Shown: positions 58,701 through 63,633, counted from the stretch's first letter. The stretch: DNA of 64,000 bases from an uncultured Rivibacter sp. (GCA_946480925.1 CAMLLU010000021.1:14600-78599), one strand, 5' to 3'. A program made the numbers and translations. Notes: generated by a model from the sequence alone, not told the origin.

Positions 58701-59305
58701 TCGGACATGAAGAGCTTGCTGCCGGGCGGCAGGCTGGTCACGGTGACCGAAGCCGCGGTCGAGCCGCTGCCCACCAGCGACACCGGGATGTTCGAGTCTT
58801 CGCTGCCGCTGAAGGGGCCGGGTTCGGCGGGTTCAGCGGCACCGGCGGTCGCGTCGATCTGGTTGCCGGTGACGAAGGTCGGCGCGGTTCGATCGTCCGT
58901 GGAGAACGCGTATTCCTGCGGCGTCACCACCTCGATCACGCGGTCCACGCGCAGCCCGGGAGACATTTCCCCGGCGTCACCACCACCGGTCACGCCCGCG
59001 GCCGGTGCCACGCTGGGGTCGTTGCTGTTGAGCGCCTGGATGACCTGCTCGATCTCGTCAGGCACTGCCGCAGCCTTGGGCGGCGCGCCATCAGGCTGCT
59101 GCATCAGCGCCAGGCGCGGCGACACGGGCTCGCCGTCGTCGCCGGTGATCTGCACGATGCCGTCCTGGCTGGTCAGGATGACGTCGCCCTTGTTCACCAC
59201 GTCGCCCAGCTTGAGAAGCCGCATCTTGCCGTTCGGAGTGCGAACGAAGGCAGTGCCCCACAGAGCGGTGACTTTTCCTTGGGGGGCATGGGCGAGCGTC
59301 GGCAT
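40790..59305 (-). CDS. lapA-like: Giant LapA-type RTX adhesin (6171 aa)
   Basis: The product is a giant type I-secreted adhesin. Residues 1-155 form a retention module (VTALWGTAFVRTP...LLKLGDVVNKGDVILTSQDG). A likely LapG site PAAG lies at 101-104. Cadherin/tandem-95-like Ig domains follow (about 160-670), then 43 tandem units of about 100 residues, typified by VAEGGQITYTASL; two are Calx-beta-like (about 2212-2326 and 5029-5142), and one is interrupted by a carbohydrate-binding module (about 1745-1881). After a cadherin-like block come a PA14-like segment (about 5536-5689), RTX nonapeptides (GGAGNDALVGGLGSD, about 5956-6031) and a C-terminal type I secretion domain. The start has AGGAAGG upstream. 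Codon use matches its neighbours. It should be exported by the LapE/LapC system and regulated by LapD/LapG. Confidence 0.95.
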   Translation of the reverse strand: MPTLAHAPQGKVTALWGTAFVRTPNGKMRLLKLGDVVNKGDVILTSQDGIVQITGDDGEPVSPRLALMQQPDGAPPKAAAVPDEIEQVIQALNSNDPSVAPAAGVTGGGDAGEMSPGLRVDRVIEVVTPQEYAFSTDDRTAPTFVTGNQIDATAGAAEPAEPGPFSGSEDSNIPVSLVGSGSTAASVTVTSLPPGSKLFMSDGVTPVTVGQVLTPAQAAGLVFVPAPDFNGTAQIGFAATDAQGNPTGATSVAVTVTPVNDAPVAGDDTIATPINTPVTVTVLGNDSDVDSGSLSLTRATLADPAQGTLTVNADGTLTFTPAVNVSGPVTINYTVRDPEGASDTASVTVNVGSNTPPDSADRVVTGLENQPVALGLDDFPFTDPDAAQTLAAVRIDTLPGNGQLLLNGTPVAAGAVVSAADIAAGNLVFVPAANANGVPYASLSFSVQDSAGTFDPTPNVLTLGITPANDAPVTAADTAATLEDTPLSGNVLANDSDVDGDTLAVTGFSVAGLPGAFAAGSTATLAGVGTLTLAADGSYTFTPAAHYNGAVPQVTYTVSDGTASTAGTLTLAVTPVNDVPVAVGDAITTDEDTPVTIAVLGNDSDADGDALSVTAINGSPIAVGSPVLLPQGSVSLNADGTLTFTPAANYNGPVSFDYTVSDGQGGSSTASVAVSVNPVLDVTTASLAATPAVAEGGTIVYTVSLTDAAQTPLTLTLTNGAVITIAAGATTGSVAVPAPADDTYLDAGNVSASIASASGGGFESLVVNPAPAVTAVADTTDTTTLSLTASPNVAEGGQITYTASLTSAAQTALTVALSNGATITIAAGASTGSVSLPAPADDVYQDGGNVSVTLAGASGGNFENLVLNGNAAVSSVSDTLDTTTVSLTASPAVAEGGGIVYTASLTSAAQSPVTVTLSNGAVITIAAGSATGSVNVAAPAEDVYADAGNVSATIASATGGNFENLVVDATPAITGVSDTLDTTTVSLTASPTVAEGGQIVYTASLTAAAQSPVTVTLSNGAVITIAAGSSTGSVSIAAPAEDVYADAGNVSATIANATGGDFELLQVDTAAATTTVSDTLDAITLSLTATPAVAEGGSIVYTASLTAPAQTAVTVELSNGSVITIAAGASTGTVSVPAPTDDAYVDAGSVSATITSASGGNFEQLGIDPTAATTSVSDTIDTTTVSLTASPSVAEGGQIVYTASLTAAAQSPVTVTLSNGAVITIATGASTGSVSIAAPAEDVYADAGSVSTTIASASGGSFEDLAVSPTAAVTAIVDTADTTTVSLTASPSVAEGGQILYTASLTAPAQSPVVVTLSNGATITIAAGTSSGSVNVAAPADDVYADAGSVSATIASASGGNFEQLSVNPAAATTAVTDTIDTTTVSLTASANVAEGGQITYTASLTAAAQSAVTVTLSNGAVITIPAGASSGTVAVAAPGEDVHVDAGTVSATIASASGGGFEDLAVNPAAATTAVSDTIDVTTVSLGASTSVAEGGQITYTASLTSAAQSAVTVTLSNGSVITIPSGASTGSVTISAPGDDVYADAGSVSATIASASGGNFEQLQIDAAAATTTVSDTLDSTTLSLTATPAVAEGGSIVYTASLTAPAETAVTVTLSNGATITIAAGASTGAVSVPAPTDDVYVDADSVSATITSASGGNFEQLGIDATAATTSIADTIDTTTVSLTASTSVAEGGQITYTASLTSAAQSPVTVTLTNGAAITIAAGASTGSVSVAAPANDVYTETVTTPVVVSARASLANGIGAHMQLWLNGELVGEVQVDSTTYTNYQFNVAGQVGQDAKLDVVFTNDQVVNGQDRNLWVSSVTVGQHVMRPSDSGVVIDRGSGTAAFDGVNTIAGQAGVLWNGALRFTVPASAFGEASVSTSIASASGGNFENLVVNGAAAVTTVTEVVDTTTLSLTATPAVAEGGSITYTASLTAPAQTAMVVTLSNGSTINIAAGASTGSVSVAAPADDVYADGGNVSVQITGASGGNFEQLSVSSTPAVTAVSDTLDTATVSLTATPAVAEGGNITYTVTLGAPAQTAMVVQLSNGSTVTIPAGSSVGSVSVAAPAEDVYTDAGNVSVQITSASGGNFEQLSVSSTPAVTAVSDTVDTTTVSLTASPSVAEGGNVVYTASLGAPAQSPVTVTLSNGATITIPAGSSTGDVTLPAPGDDVYADGSTLSVTITGAIGGGFERLVASTTPADTTITDTPDVTTVSLTGSGSVTEGGTANYTVSLTSPAATAMTVTLAYSGTAADGTDFTGVATVTIPAGTSSAGFDVATLNDTLAEGAENFTVSLVSASGGNFESLAISSSNGSVTTGIVDDDAASLSLTATPSLTEAGGTITYTATLTQAPVSPLTVALSNGATITIAAGAFTGTVDVPVAASDDVYVDPGSVSAAITGTSGGGITLVADATPAVTTIGDTVDSTTVSLSATPSVTEGGSIVYTATLSSAAQSPVTVALSNGATITIAAGATTGAVSLTAGDDVYAGGASLSASITTATGGNFENLVADTTPATTTVTDTPDTTTVSLTASPSVAEGGQITYTASLSAVAQSPVTVTLSNGAVITIAAGASSGSASVNAPADDVYVDAGTVSATIASATGGNFENLLVNPAAADTTVTDTTDTTTLSLSASASVAEGGQIVYTASLTAPAQTAMTVTLDNGAVITIPAGASSGSVNVDAPTDDVYLDAGSVSASIASASGGNFEDLTVDNTAASTTITDTSDTTTVSLTASPGVAEGGQITYTASLTAAAQTPVTVALSNGATITIAAGASTGTVSVNAPTDDVYVDAGNVSATISSATGGNFESLALNPAAATTAVTDTTNTTTVSLSASASVAEGGQIVYTASLTSMAQSAVTVTLSNGAVITIPAGSSSASVNVDAPTDDVYLDAGSVSATISSASGGNFEQLAVNTTTASTTITDTVDTTTVSLTASPTVAEGGAITYTASLTAAAQSLVTVTLSTGATITIPVGASSGTVNVAAPSEDVHADAGSVSATIASASGGNFEQLAVNPAAATTTVTDTTDTTTVSLSASPTVTEGGQITYTATLTSAAQSPVTVTLDNGAVITIAAGASTGAVSVNAPGDDVYLDAGSVSASIASASGGNFEQLVVNPAAATTTISDTVNDTTVSLSATPGVAEGGTIVYTASLTAVAQSDVTVTLSNGAVITIAAGASSGTVNVPAPAEDAHVDAGNVSATISIATGGNFERLVVDGTAAVTAVSDTTTDTTVSLTATPSVAEGGAITYTASLTAAAATPVTVNLSNGATITIAAGSSTGSVSVPAPGDDVYADAGTVSVTIDSATGGNFENLLVNGTAAVTSVTDTVDTTTVTLTATPTVAEGGQIVYTASLNNPAQSAVTVELSNGATITIAAGASSGSVNVAAPGEDVYADAGNVSATIATVSGSGFERLVADPAAAVTSVTDTTDTTTVSLTASASVAEGGQITYTASLTSAAQSAVTVSLSNGATITIAAGASTGSVSVNAPAEDVYADAGTVSATIATASGGGFEQLAINPAAASTSITDTIDTTTVSLTASSTVAEGGQITYTASLTSVAQSPVTVTLSNGATITIAADASTGSVSVNAPAEDVYVDAGSVSTTIASASGGGFEQLAVDTTAANTTITDTTDTTTVSLTASSTVAEGGQITYTASLTSAAQSPVTVTLSNGATITIAVGASSGSVSVNAPADDVHVDAGSVSATIATASGGSFEQLAINPVAASTTITDTTDTTTVSLTASPTVAEGGQITYTASLTAVAQSAVTVTLSNGATITIPAGASSGTVDVAAPADDAYADAGSVSATITGATGGNFEQLAVNPAAASTTVTDTTDDTTVSLVATPSVAEGGQIVYTASLTNAAQSPVTVMLSNGATITIAAGATSGTANVAAPADDVYVDAGSVSATIATASGGGFENLVIDGSAAVTSVADTVDATTVSLTATPTVAEGGQIVYTASLTSVAQSAVTVTLSNGATITIPAGASSGTASVNAPADDVYVDAGSVSATISAASGGGFEQLAVSPAAATTAVTDTVATTTVSLTATASVAEGGQITYTASLNNAAQTPVTVTLSNGATITIAAGASSASVSVDAPTEDVYVDAGSVSATIASASGGNFEQLAVNPAAATTTITDTIDQTTVSLTASPSVAEGGQITYTASLTAAAQSAVTVTLSNGATITIAVGASSGTVSVPAPGEDVYADAGNVSATISTATGGGFEQLVVNPAAATTAITDTTDTTTVSLSATPNVAEGGTIVYTASLTAAAQSPVTVTLSNGATITIAAGASSGSVNVAAPADDALVDAGNVSATISSASGGNFENLVVVGTAAVTAVADTIDTTTVSLAASSSVAEGGSIVYTASLTAAAQSPVTVTLSNGSTITIAAGASSGSVSVPAPSDDVYTDAGTVSATITSASGGNFENLVVNNTAATTSITDTVDTTTVSLTASSSVAEGGQITYTASLTNAAQSPVTVTLSNGATITIAAGASSGSVSVAAPADDVYVDAGSVSATISSATGGGFEQLAVNPAAATTTITDTTDTTTVSLAASASVAEGGTIVYTASLTSVAQSAVTVVLSNGATITIAAGASSGSVNVAAPSDDVYVDAGSVSATITSASGGNFEQLAVNPAAATTTITDTTDTTTVSLTASSTVAEGGQITYTASLTAAAQSAVTVTLSNGAAITIAAGASSGSVSVAAPSDDVYLDAGNVSATISSATGGNFESLAINPAAATTAVTDTVDTTTVSLTASASVAEGGQITYTASLTSAAQSAVTVTLSNGATITIPAGASSGSVAVAAPSDDVYVDAGNVSATISIATGGGFEQLTVDSTAAVTSITDTVNTTTVSLGASASVAEGGQITYTASLTSAALSAVTVTLSNGATITIAAGASSGSVSVAAPSDDVYVDAGNVSATVSSATGGNFEQLSINPAAATTAITDTVDSTTVSLTATPSVVEGGSIVYTASLTAAAQSAVTVTLSNGATISIAAGASSGSVSVAAPADDVYVDAGNVSATISTATGGNFENLVVNGTAAVTAVTDDADATTLSLTGATSVAEGGTATYTLSLTSPAQTAVTVTLGYSGTATNGSDYTGVTTVTIPAGSSSVSFNVATLDDSLTENTENLTVSLVSATGGSFESLALSGSNNAVTTSITDNDAPPAIDLDANDSSGVTGTAYTATFTENGSAVAIADSDVSITDVDSTSLTGATITLTNAQTGDVLAAGSLPSGISATVSGNTVTLAGSASLASYQTAISAITFSNTAENPSTTARTITVTVTDGTSSSSAATTVNVVAVNDAPVNTVPAAQITAEDNSRAITGLSISDVDAGTGSMTVTLGVTNGTLTVSGGSAAITSSGTSTVTLTGTLAQINATLAANVTYVPTANFNGTATLTMTTSDGGNTGTGGTRTDVDTVSITVSAVNDAPVVAADTATTNEDTAVTGNVLSNDSDVEGSALSVTQFTVSGVSGTFTAGSTATISGVGTLTMGSSGSYTFTPAANHSGSVPTVTYTVSDGSATSTSTLDVTVTPVADAPTLVVNGTTVTGSTTVTAPLPTSSGLTVAWYDEIAGVNTTNAVSLTAVEAAVEASTATTTSTTTNVTVASIDEDDAYRYTGFIYLEAGHSYTIAGYRDDTLLVRLGGETVYNVGYNNWGSLTGSTLTVTASGYYSLEVIAYNGNGVGALDLGLSVDGATALALNTTNFNLYPTASSITSGGTFIGDLVPNNDGGYYPATPTGEDHEFITLGSIAASLNDTDGSESLAVSISAIPVGATLTDGTRTFTATAGTTSVNVTGWSLDALQIRPPSGYTGTMALSVTATATEGNGAAASSTSTLNVVVADVADAPALMVQNTIVSLTVGNSSTATFNFPIIATLANAAETDETLAIAIAGVPSGVRLSDGTNSFTATSSSTSVDVSSWDLSSLSMTTPGGYNTNGTTITVTATATDGTDTRTVTQSVTLIADTTTTSGNANNDNSVTGDGNANVLTGSQGNDLLSGLAGNDTLYGDTSSTTSNVVGHDVLLGGAGNDALVGGLGSDRLVGGSGDDALTGGTGSSSLDTTVDVFAWSLSDAGSTGSPATDTITDFNIASPSAGGDILDLRDLLSGDTVGAGNSVGNLANFLDFDTTSSAGSTIIRISSSGGFTDGTYSSSAEDQRITLEGVDVRSSLGLDSSSTDAQIIQELMRRGTLITDSP
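43880..57285 (-). repeat. 43 tandem Ig-like/Calx-beta units of about 300 bases within the adhesin gene
   Basis: Each unit encodes TVSLTA..VAEGG.I.YTASLT through TITDT. The units are diverged rather than identical, so no recent amplification is visible by eye. I counted 43 starts of the SLTA/VAEGG type by reading the product. Confidence 0.9.
53665..54072 (-). other. carbohydrate-binding module (CBM60/xylan-binding-like) inserted inside one adhesin repeat
   Basis: One repeat is split after DVYTE and resumes at ASVSTSIASASGG. The insertion of about 136 residues has the pattern VSARASLANGIGAHMQLWLNG, YQFNVAG, VVFTND and DRNLWVSSVTV, typical of the Ca-dependent xylan-binding CBM60/36 group. Confidence 0.7.
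58994..59005 (-). other. predicted LapG cleavage site PAAG (adhesin residues 101-104)
   Basis: The dialanine A102-A103 after P101 and before G104 matches the (T/P/A)AA(G/S/V/T) pattern known for LapA-type retention modules, whose site lies at a comparable distance from the N-terminus. Another AA (GAAEP near 155-159) is a less fitting alternative. Confidence 0.65.
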
Positions 59306-59377
59306 GACCGGACCTTCCTACGACTGGCGGATGCGGGGGAGGATACCGGCCTTAATTTGCCGAGGTAGCACAGATTT

Positions 59378-59393
59378 CGTGATGCCGATCACC
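59378..59393. promoter_or_regulatory. candidate CRP/FNR-family site between adhesin and gltS
   Basis: CGTGATGCCGATCACC contains the GTGA-N6-TCAC core of CRP-family operators. It sits 73 bases upstream of the adhesin start and 105 bases upstream of gltS, in the 193-base divergent intergenic region. One ten-base-level match is weak evidence. Confidence 0.35.
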
Positions 59394-59498
59394 AAAACCC
59401 GGCCTGCGGAGGGCGTTAAGCGCCTGGCTTGCCGGCCCTGGGGCCGCGGTTCAAGATGCCGGCTCCCAACAACGAAGCTTCAGCGAGGACGCCAAGTC

Positions 59499-60695
59499 AT
59501 GAACCTGGATTCGGTGGGCTCGGTACTGGCCGCCGTGGTGGTGTTGCTGGTGGGCAGCTGGCTCAATCGCCGCATCGGGCTGCTCTCCAGATACAACATC
59601 CCCGATCCCATCACCGGCGGGCTGCTGTTCGCACTGCTGGCGGCGGTGGCGGGTGCAACGACGGGGTTCAAGGTCGGCATCGACCAGACGCTCAAGCCGC
59701 TGCTGTTGCTGATGTTCTTTGCCGGCGTGGGGCTGTGTGCCGACCTTCGGGCCCTCAAGCGCGGCGGACGGGCGCTGGTGATCTTTCTGATCGTGCTGTT
59801 CCCGTACATCCTGGTGCAAAACGGCGTGGGCGTTGCCATGGCCAAGCTGCTGGACCTGCACCCCATCTTCGGCCTGGTGGCCGGCTCCATCACGCTGGTA
59901 GGCGGCCACGGCACCGGCGCGGCCTATGCCGAGCGGTTTGCCGACGTGAACAACCTGCAGTCGGTGATGGAGCTGTCGATGACGGTGGCGACCGCCGGGC
60001 TCATCGTGGGCGGCATCATCGCCGGGCCGGTGGCGCAGTACGTGATCTCGCGCCACCAGTTGCGCTCGGCAGCGGCCATTGGCGGCGATGGCGAGCCGCA
60101 GCGTGCCGAGGCGGCTGCGGCGCCCATCACCACGGTGGGGGCGGTGGGTGCGCTGGCCGGCATCCTGGCCGCCGTGATCGGCGGGCGCTGGCTGGCCTCG
60201 GAGTTCTCGGGCGGCAGCATCACGGTGCCCGGTTTCCTGTGGTGCATGCTGCTTGGCGTCGCGATCCGCAACCTTGCGCCGCTGGCGGGCTTGCGCTTCG
60301 ACGACCGGGCTTCGGAGCTCATCTCCGGTGTGTGCCTGTCGCTGTTCCTGGTGATGACGATGATGGCGCTCGACTTGGTGCACGTGGCGCTGTCGGCCGG
60401 GCCGCTCATCGCCATCCTGCTGGCTCAGGTGGTGTTCATCGTGCTGTATGCCGTGTTCGTGTGCTTCCGCTTCATGGGGCGAGACTACGAGGCGGCCGTC
60501 ACCAGTGCCGCCTTCATCGGCTTTTCGATGGGCTCCACCGCCACGGCCATGGCCAACATGCAGGCCATCACCGCACGCTACGGCCCGGCACCGCAGAGCT
60601 ACCTCATCGTGCCGCTGGCGGGTGCGTTCTTCATCGACCTGATGAACGCCTTCCTGCTCACGCTGACGCTGGCACTGCCTTTCATGGGAGGCTGA
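59499..60695 (+). CDS. gltS: Sodium/glutamate symporter (GltS family)
   Basis: This 398-residue inner-membrane protein has the normal length for GltS, which imports glutamate with sodium. It starts at ATG 59499 after GCGAGGAC. Hallmarks are IPDPITGGLLFALLAA near residue 35, the repeated SITLVGGHGTGAAYAERF near residue 130 and the second-half mirror AAFIGFSMGSTATAMANMQAI near residue 340, which form the inverted GxG reentrant loops of the family. About ten membrane helices are visible. The next gene begins after three bases, so they form an operon. Confidence 0.93.
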   Translation: MNLDSVGSVLAAVVVLLVGSWLNRRIGLLSRYNIPDPITGGLLFALLAAVAGATTGFKVGIDQTLKPLLLLMFFAGVGLCADLRALKRGGRALVIFLIVLFPYILVQNGVGVAMAKLLDLHPIFGLVAGSITLVGGHGTGAAYAERFADVNNLQSVMELSMTVATAGLIVGGIIAGPVAQYVISRHQLRSAAAIGGDGEPQRAEAAAAPITTVGAVGALAGILAAVIGGRWLASEFSGGSITVPGFLWCMLLGVAIRNLAPLAGLRFDDRASELISGVCLSLFLVMTMMALDLVHVALSAGPLIAILLAQVVFIVLYAVFVCFRFMGRDYEAAVTSAAFIGFSMGSTATAMANMQAITARYGPAPQSYLIVPLAGAFFIDLMNAFLLTLTLALPFMGG

Positions 60696-60698
60696 ACG

Positions 60699-62204
60699 AT
60701 GCGGCTCTTGTGGCAACGCACTGCTGCGTGGCTGGCGCTGCTGGCCGGCTTGCTGGCCGGTTGCACCAGCGGGCCGGACTCCGACGTGCTGCGTCGCGAC
60801 GTGGAAGCGCGGCTGGTGCAGGCGCTGCCCGAAGGCGCCGTATCGCTGGTGGCCCTGGAGCGCCGCGGTTCGCAGTCCGACCCCAAGTTGCCCGGCGGGC
60901 AGACGCGACGCGTCGTCTATTTCGATGCGCAGCTGAAGGTCGAGCGCAACATCGACTTCGGTGCCTGGGACGCGCCGGGCGTGGCCGGGCTGGTGTCGGC
61001 ACTGGGCGCCGGGCCCAAGGGCATCGTCGGCATCAAGTCCGGCGGCAACCAGGAGGGTGACGTCGTGCGGGCGCACGGCACCGCGCTCTACCAGCGCGAA
61101 GGCGACGCATGGATGGCCGTTTCGCCCGCGGGTCACCGGCCGGCGGAAGCGCCTGCCTATGCCACGAACGCACCGCAGCGCGGCCCGGCGGCCGTGCTGG
61201 AAGCGATGCGCAAGGTGGTCGACTCGGTATCGAAGGACGCCTCGCCGGCACAGCTGGCGGTCATCGAGGAAGAGCTCACCGCCGCGCACGCCACCATCCG
61301 CGCACGGCTCGCGCGGGCGGCCGATGGTTATGCCATTGCGGCGGGGCCCGAACACGGCCAATACCTGCGGTTCGCGCAGGCGCTGTCAGACGGCAAGGGC
61401 GCCCGCACCGTGCCGCTGGTGACGCAGGGCGGCGAAGAAAACCTCGAGCTGCTGCGCGCCGGCAAGGTATCGCTCGCACTGGCGCAGGGCGATTCGGCGC
61501 TGGCTGCCTACGAGGGCAGCGGGGCGTTCCAGTCGAGCGGCCCGTATGCCGCCTTGCGCGCGCTGGGCAGCCTCTACCCCGAGCCCGTGCACGTGCTGGT
61601 GCGGGCAGACACGCCCGCGGCGTCGGTGGCCGATCTTCGGGGCCGGCGTGTCGCCATCGGCCGGCCGGGCTCGGCCTCGCGCACCACCGCACTGCGCGTG
61701 CTCGAGGCACACAGCCTGAGCCTGGCCGAGATCAAGCCGCAAGACCTGTCGCTCACCGATGCGCTCGTCAGCCTGCGGCGAGGCGAGGTGGATGCGGTGG
61801 TGCAGGTCATCGGCGTGCCGGCCGACAGCATCCGCGATGCGCTGGCCTCGGTGCCGTTGCGGCTGCTGCCTTTGTCGGAGCGGGCGATCGAAGCGCTGGC
61901 GAGGGGCAGGAGCGGGCTGTTCGCCCACACCGTTCCCCGCGGCAGCTATGCCACCCAGGGCAAGGACGTGCGCACCGTGGCCACCGCCGCCTTGCTGCTG
62001 GTGGGGCCGGACCTTTCAGAAACCGAAGTCGGCACGCTCACGCGTTTCGTGTTCGAGAAGGGCCAGGACTTCGCATCCCGCGGCAGCGCTCAGGGACTGC
62101 AGGTGCACGCCGGCACCGCGCGGCTGGGGCTCACCGTGCCGTTGCACAGTGCGGCCGAAAAGGTGATCGAGGCCGCGGCGCCGGCCAGCGGCGTTACGCA
62201 GTGA
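60699..62204 (+). CDS. TAXI-family TRAP-type solute-binding lipoprotein
   Basis: A 501-residue lipoprotein: the signal LALLAGLLAGC gives a lipobox with Cys22 acylated, so the protein is membrane-tethered. An N-terminal domain of about 170 residues (ARLVQALPEGAVSLVALERRG) precedes a TAXI/NMT1-like binding domain. The latter shows GEENLELLRAGKVSLALAQGDSAL, ALGSLYPEPVHVLVRAD, SVADLRGRRVAIGRPGSASRTTA and LRRGEVDAVVQVIGVPADSI. TAXI proteins usually serve TRAP permeases for glutamate and dicarboxylates; here no TRAP permease is present and the partner, three bases upstream, is the GltS symporter. It might present ligand to GltS or sense it. Confidence 0.85.
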   Translation: MRLLWQRTAAWLALLAGLLAGCTSGPDSDVLRRDVEARLVQALPEGAVSLVALERRGSQSDPKLPGGQTRRVVYFDAQLKVERNIDFGAWDAPGVAGLVSALGAGPKGIVGIKSGGNQEGDVVRAHGTALYQREGDAWMAVSPAGHRPAEAPAYATNAPQRGPAAVLEAMRKVVDSVSKDASPAQLAVIEEELTAAHATIRARLARAADGYAIAAGPEHGQYLRFAQALSDGKGARTVPLVTQGGEENLELLRAGKVSLALAQGDSALAAYEGSGAFQSSGPYAALRALGSLYPEPVHVLVRADTPAASVADLRGRRVAIGRPGSASRTTALRVLEAHSLSLAEIKPQDLSLTDALVSLRRGEVDAVVQVIGVPADSIRDALASVPLRLLPLSERAIEALARGRSGLFAHTVPRGSYATQGKDVRTVATAALLLVGPDLSETEVGTLTRFVFEKGQDFASRGSAQGLQVHAGTARLGLTVPLHSAAEKVIEAAAPASGVTQ

Positions 62205-62214
62205 TTGGGTGGCC

Positions 62215-63633
62215 TCAGGGCTCGCTCGGTGGCGACGGTGGTGATGGCTGGTTCAGGGGAGTCACCGTTGGCGGCCAGGGCTGTGGCACCGGCTGGGCCA
62301 GGAAGGCATCGCGGCCCGCCAGAACTGCCTGCTGGACGTCGTCGCTGGTGGCCGCCGCAACCGGCTTGCCGAAGGAGCGAACGATGCCGGCAGTCTCTAT
62401 GGCGACTGAGAGCGCTGGTTTGCCTTCCGTGCGCGAGCGTGCTTCGAACATGAATTCCGGCCGCAGGTTGACCGGATCGAACTCGTCAGCGCCAGCGATT
62501 CCCTCGGTCTCGACTTTGTCGCGCGCAAGCTGCTCCGCAGGCGCAATCAATTTCTCCAAGACATCGTCGCGTGCGAGCCGTATGCCGACGTGTTCGATCA
62601 CGCTGCTCATCCATCGAGCCTGCGTATCGTCGAACTGGGCCCGGGTGTGGTGGGCGACGCTGCCGTAGTGCGAGTCGTCTCGCAAATGCGCGGGGGTTCG
62701 CATCCAGCCGTCCATGATCACGTCGTCGTCGCGCAGTTCGGTCGCAGACTTCTTGGCTTCTGCCCATGCGTGGTCGATGTACTCCGAGCGGGCGATCCGG
62801 ATGGTGGGCGGCGCATCGTCCATGCGGGAGCGCTCGTTGGCGACGACCCGCGCATGTTCGCCGCAGTTGCCGGCAGCGAAGTGGCGCGCGGCGAGGGTCT
62901 TCGTGATGAAGAGCAACGCTGCATCGGCGTCATCCTTCTCGGGGAAGTGACGCTTCAGTTCTTCACCGAAGTCGCGTGGCCAGAATTGGCTCAGCCGGGT
63001 CATTCTCTTTGACAGGGCTGTTGCGTTTTGCGCGGGCGGCTCGTACGCGATGGCTCTGCGCAGGAAGTCCGCCGCATCCCGCTGCACCTGGACGGCAACG
63101 TAGGACTCGCCATTGCTGTTCCACAAATCGCTCACGACGTTGCCCCGGCCAAGGGGCAAGGCCCCGATGCCGCGCTCAACGGCCCGCTGGCCGCTGCGGA
63201 GCGCTTGAACAGTATCCTGGTCATCCACCTTGCGGCCGACCGATGAGCGAGAGAGCAGGTAGCCGGCCACGAGAAGGTCTTCGTCAGCCACCCGGTCATG
63301 TCGTGCCGCGGCCTGGGTCGCAGCGCTGTCTGCTGCGGGTGTTCCCGGCTCGGGACGGCGCGGAATCGCCCCTCGCGGTGCCATCGATGCTGCAGGTTGC
63401 GGAGTCCAGTCTGGAAGAGGCGGCGGTGTGGGGCCCCGGCTCACGGACGTCGTGGAGGGCGCTTGCACCGGATCCTGCCGGATCGGCAACTGCAACGGCG
63501 ACGACGACGGAGGTAGGCGGTGGGGCGCGAATTCAGATGCAGGTTGCCGGGGAGCGGAAATTGGCGGGCGATCAAGTCCGACCGGAACAGATGTGTCGGT
63601 CCTCACGCTTGGCTTCGAAATGCATCCACCCAT
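62215..63633 (-). CDS. Candidate type III effector of the HopX/XopE/RipE1 transglutaminase-like family
   Basis: A 472-residue protein starting MGGCISKPSV. This is a eukaryote-type N-myristoylation motif (G2, S6) with a palmitoylatable Cys4, as known in XopE/XopJ-type effectors; there is no bacterial signal peptide. Residues 10 to about 105 are Pro/Ser-rich and disordered, as in type III secretion leaders. The core resembles the HopX/AvrPphE transglutaminase-like fold, with a triad C257 in AAGNCGEHARVVANE, H288 in YIDHAWAEAKK and D308 in VIMDGWM. A proline-rich tail follows. A PIP box lies upstream on the same strand. Its target in a host is unknown. It follows the LapC-type gene on the same strand, after 110 bases. 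Confirmation needs profile searches. Confidence 0.75.
   Translation of the reverse strand: MGGCISKPSVRTDTSVPVGLDRPPISAPRQPASEFAPHRLPPSSSPLQLPIRQDPVQAPSTTSVSRGPTPPPLPDWTPQPAASMAPRGAIPRRPEPGTPAADSAATQAAARHDRVADEDLLVAGYLLSRSSVGRKVDDQDTVQALRSGQRAVERGIGALPLGRGNVVSDLWNSNGESYVAVQVQRDAADFLRRAIAYEPPAQNATALSKRMTRLSQFWPRDFGEELKRHFPEKDDADAALLFITKTLAARHFAAGNCGEHARVVANERSRMDDAPPTIRIARSEYIDHAWAEAKKSATELRDDDVIMDGWMRTPAHLRDDSHYGSVAHHTRAQFDDTQARWMSSVIEHVGIRLARDDVLEKLIAPAEQLARDKVETEGIAGADEFDPVNLRPEFMFEARSRTEGKPALSVAIETAGIVRSFGKPVAAATSDDVQQAVLAGRDAFLAQPVPQPWPPTVTPLNQPSPPSPPSEP

Noticed and set aside
58833..58860. GAAEP dialanine near adhesin residue 156 as LapG cleavage site
   Set aside because: It lacks the T/P/A before AA and G/S/V/T after it; PAAG at 101-104 fits the known pattern and distance better.
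42149..59368. Long plus-strand open frames of hundreds to about 1350 codons opposite the giant adhesin
   Set aside because: They are produced by the 300-base repeat period being a multiple of three, which keeps the antisense frame open in GC-rich DNA. Their products are G/R/H-rich without domains, and the minus-strand frame has a clear full-length adhesin architecture.
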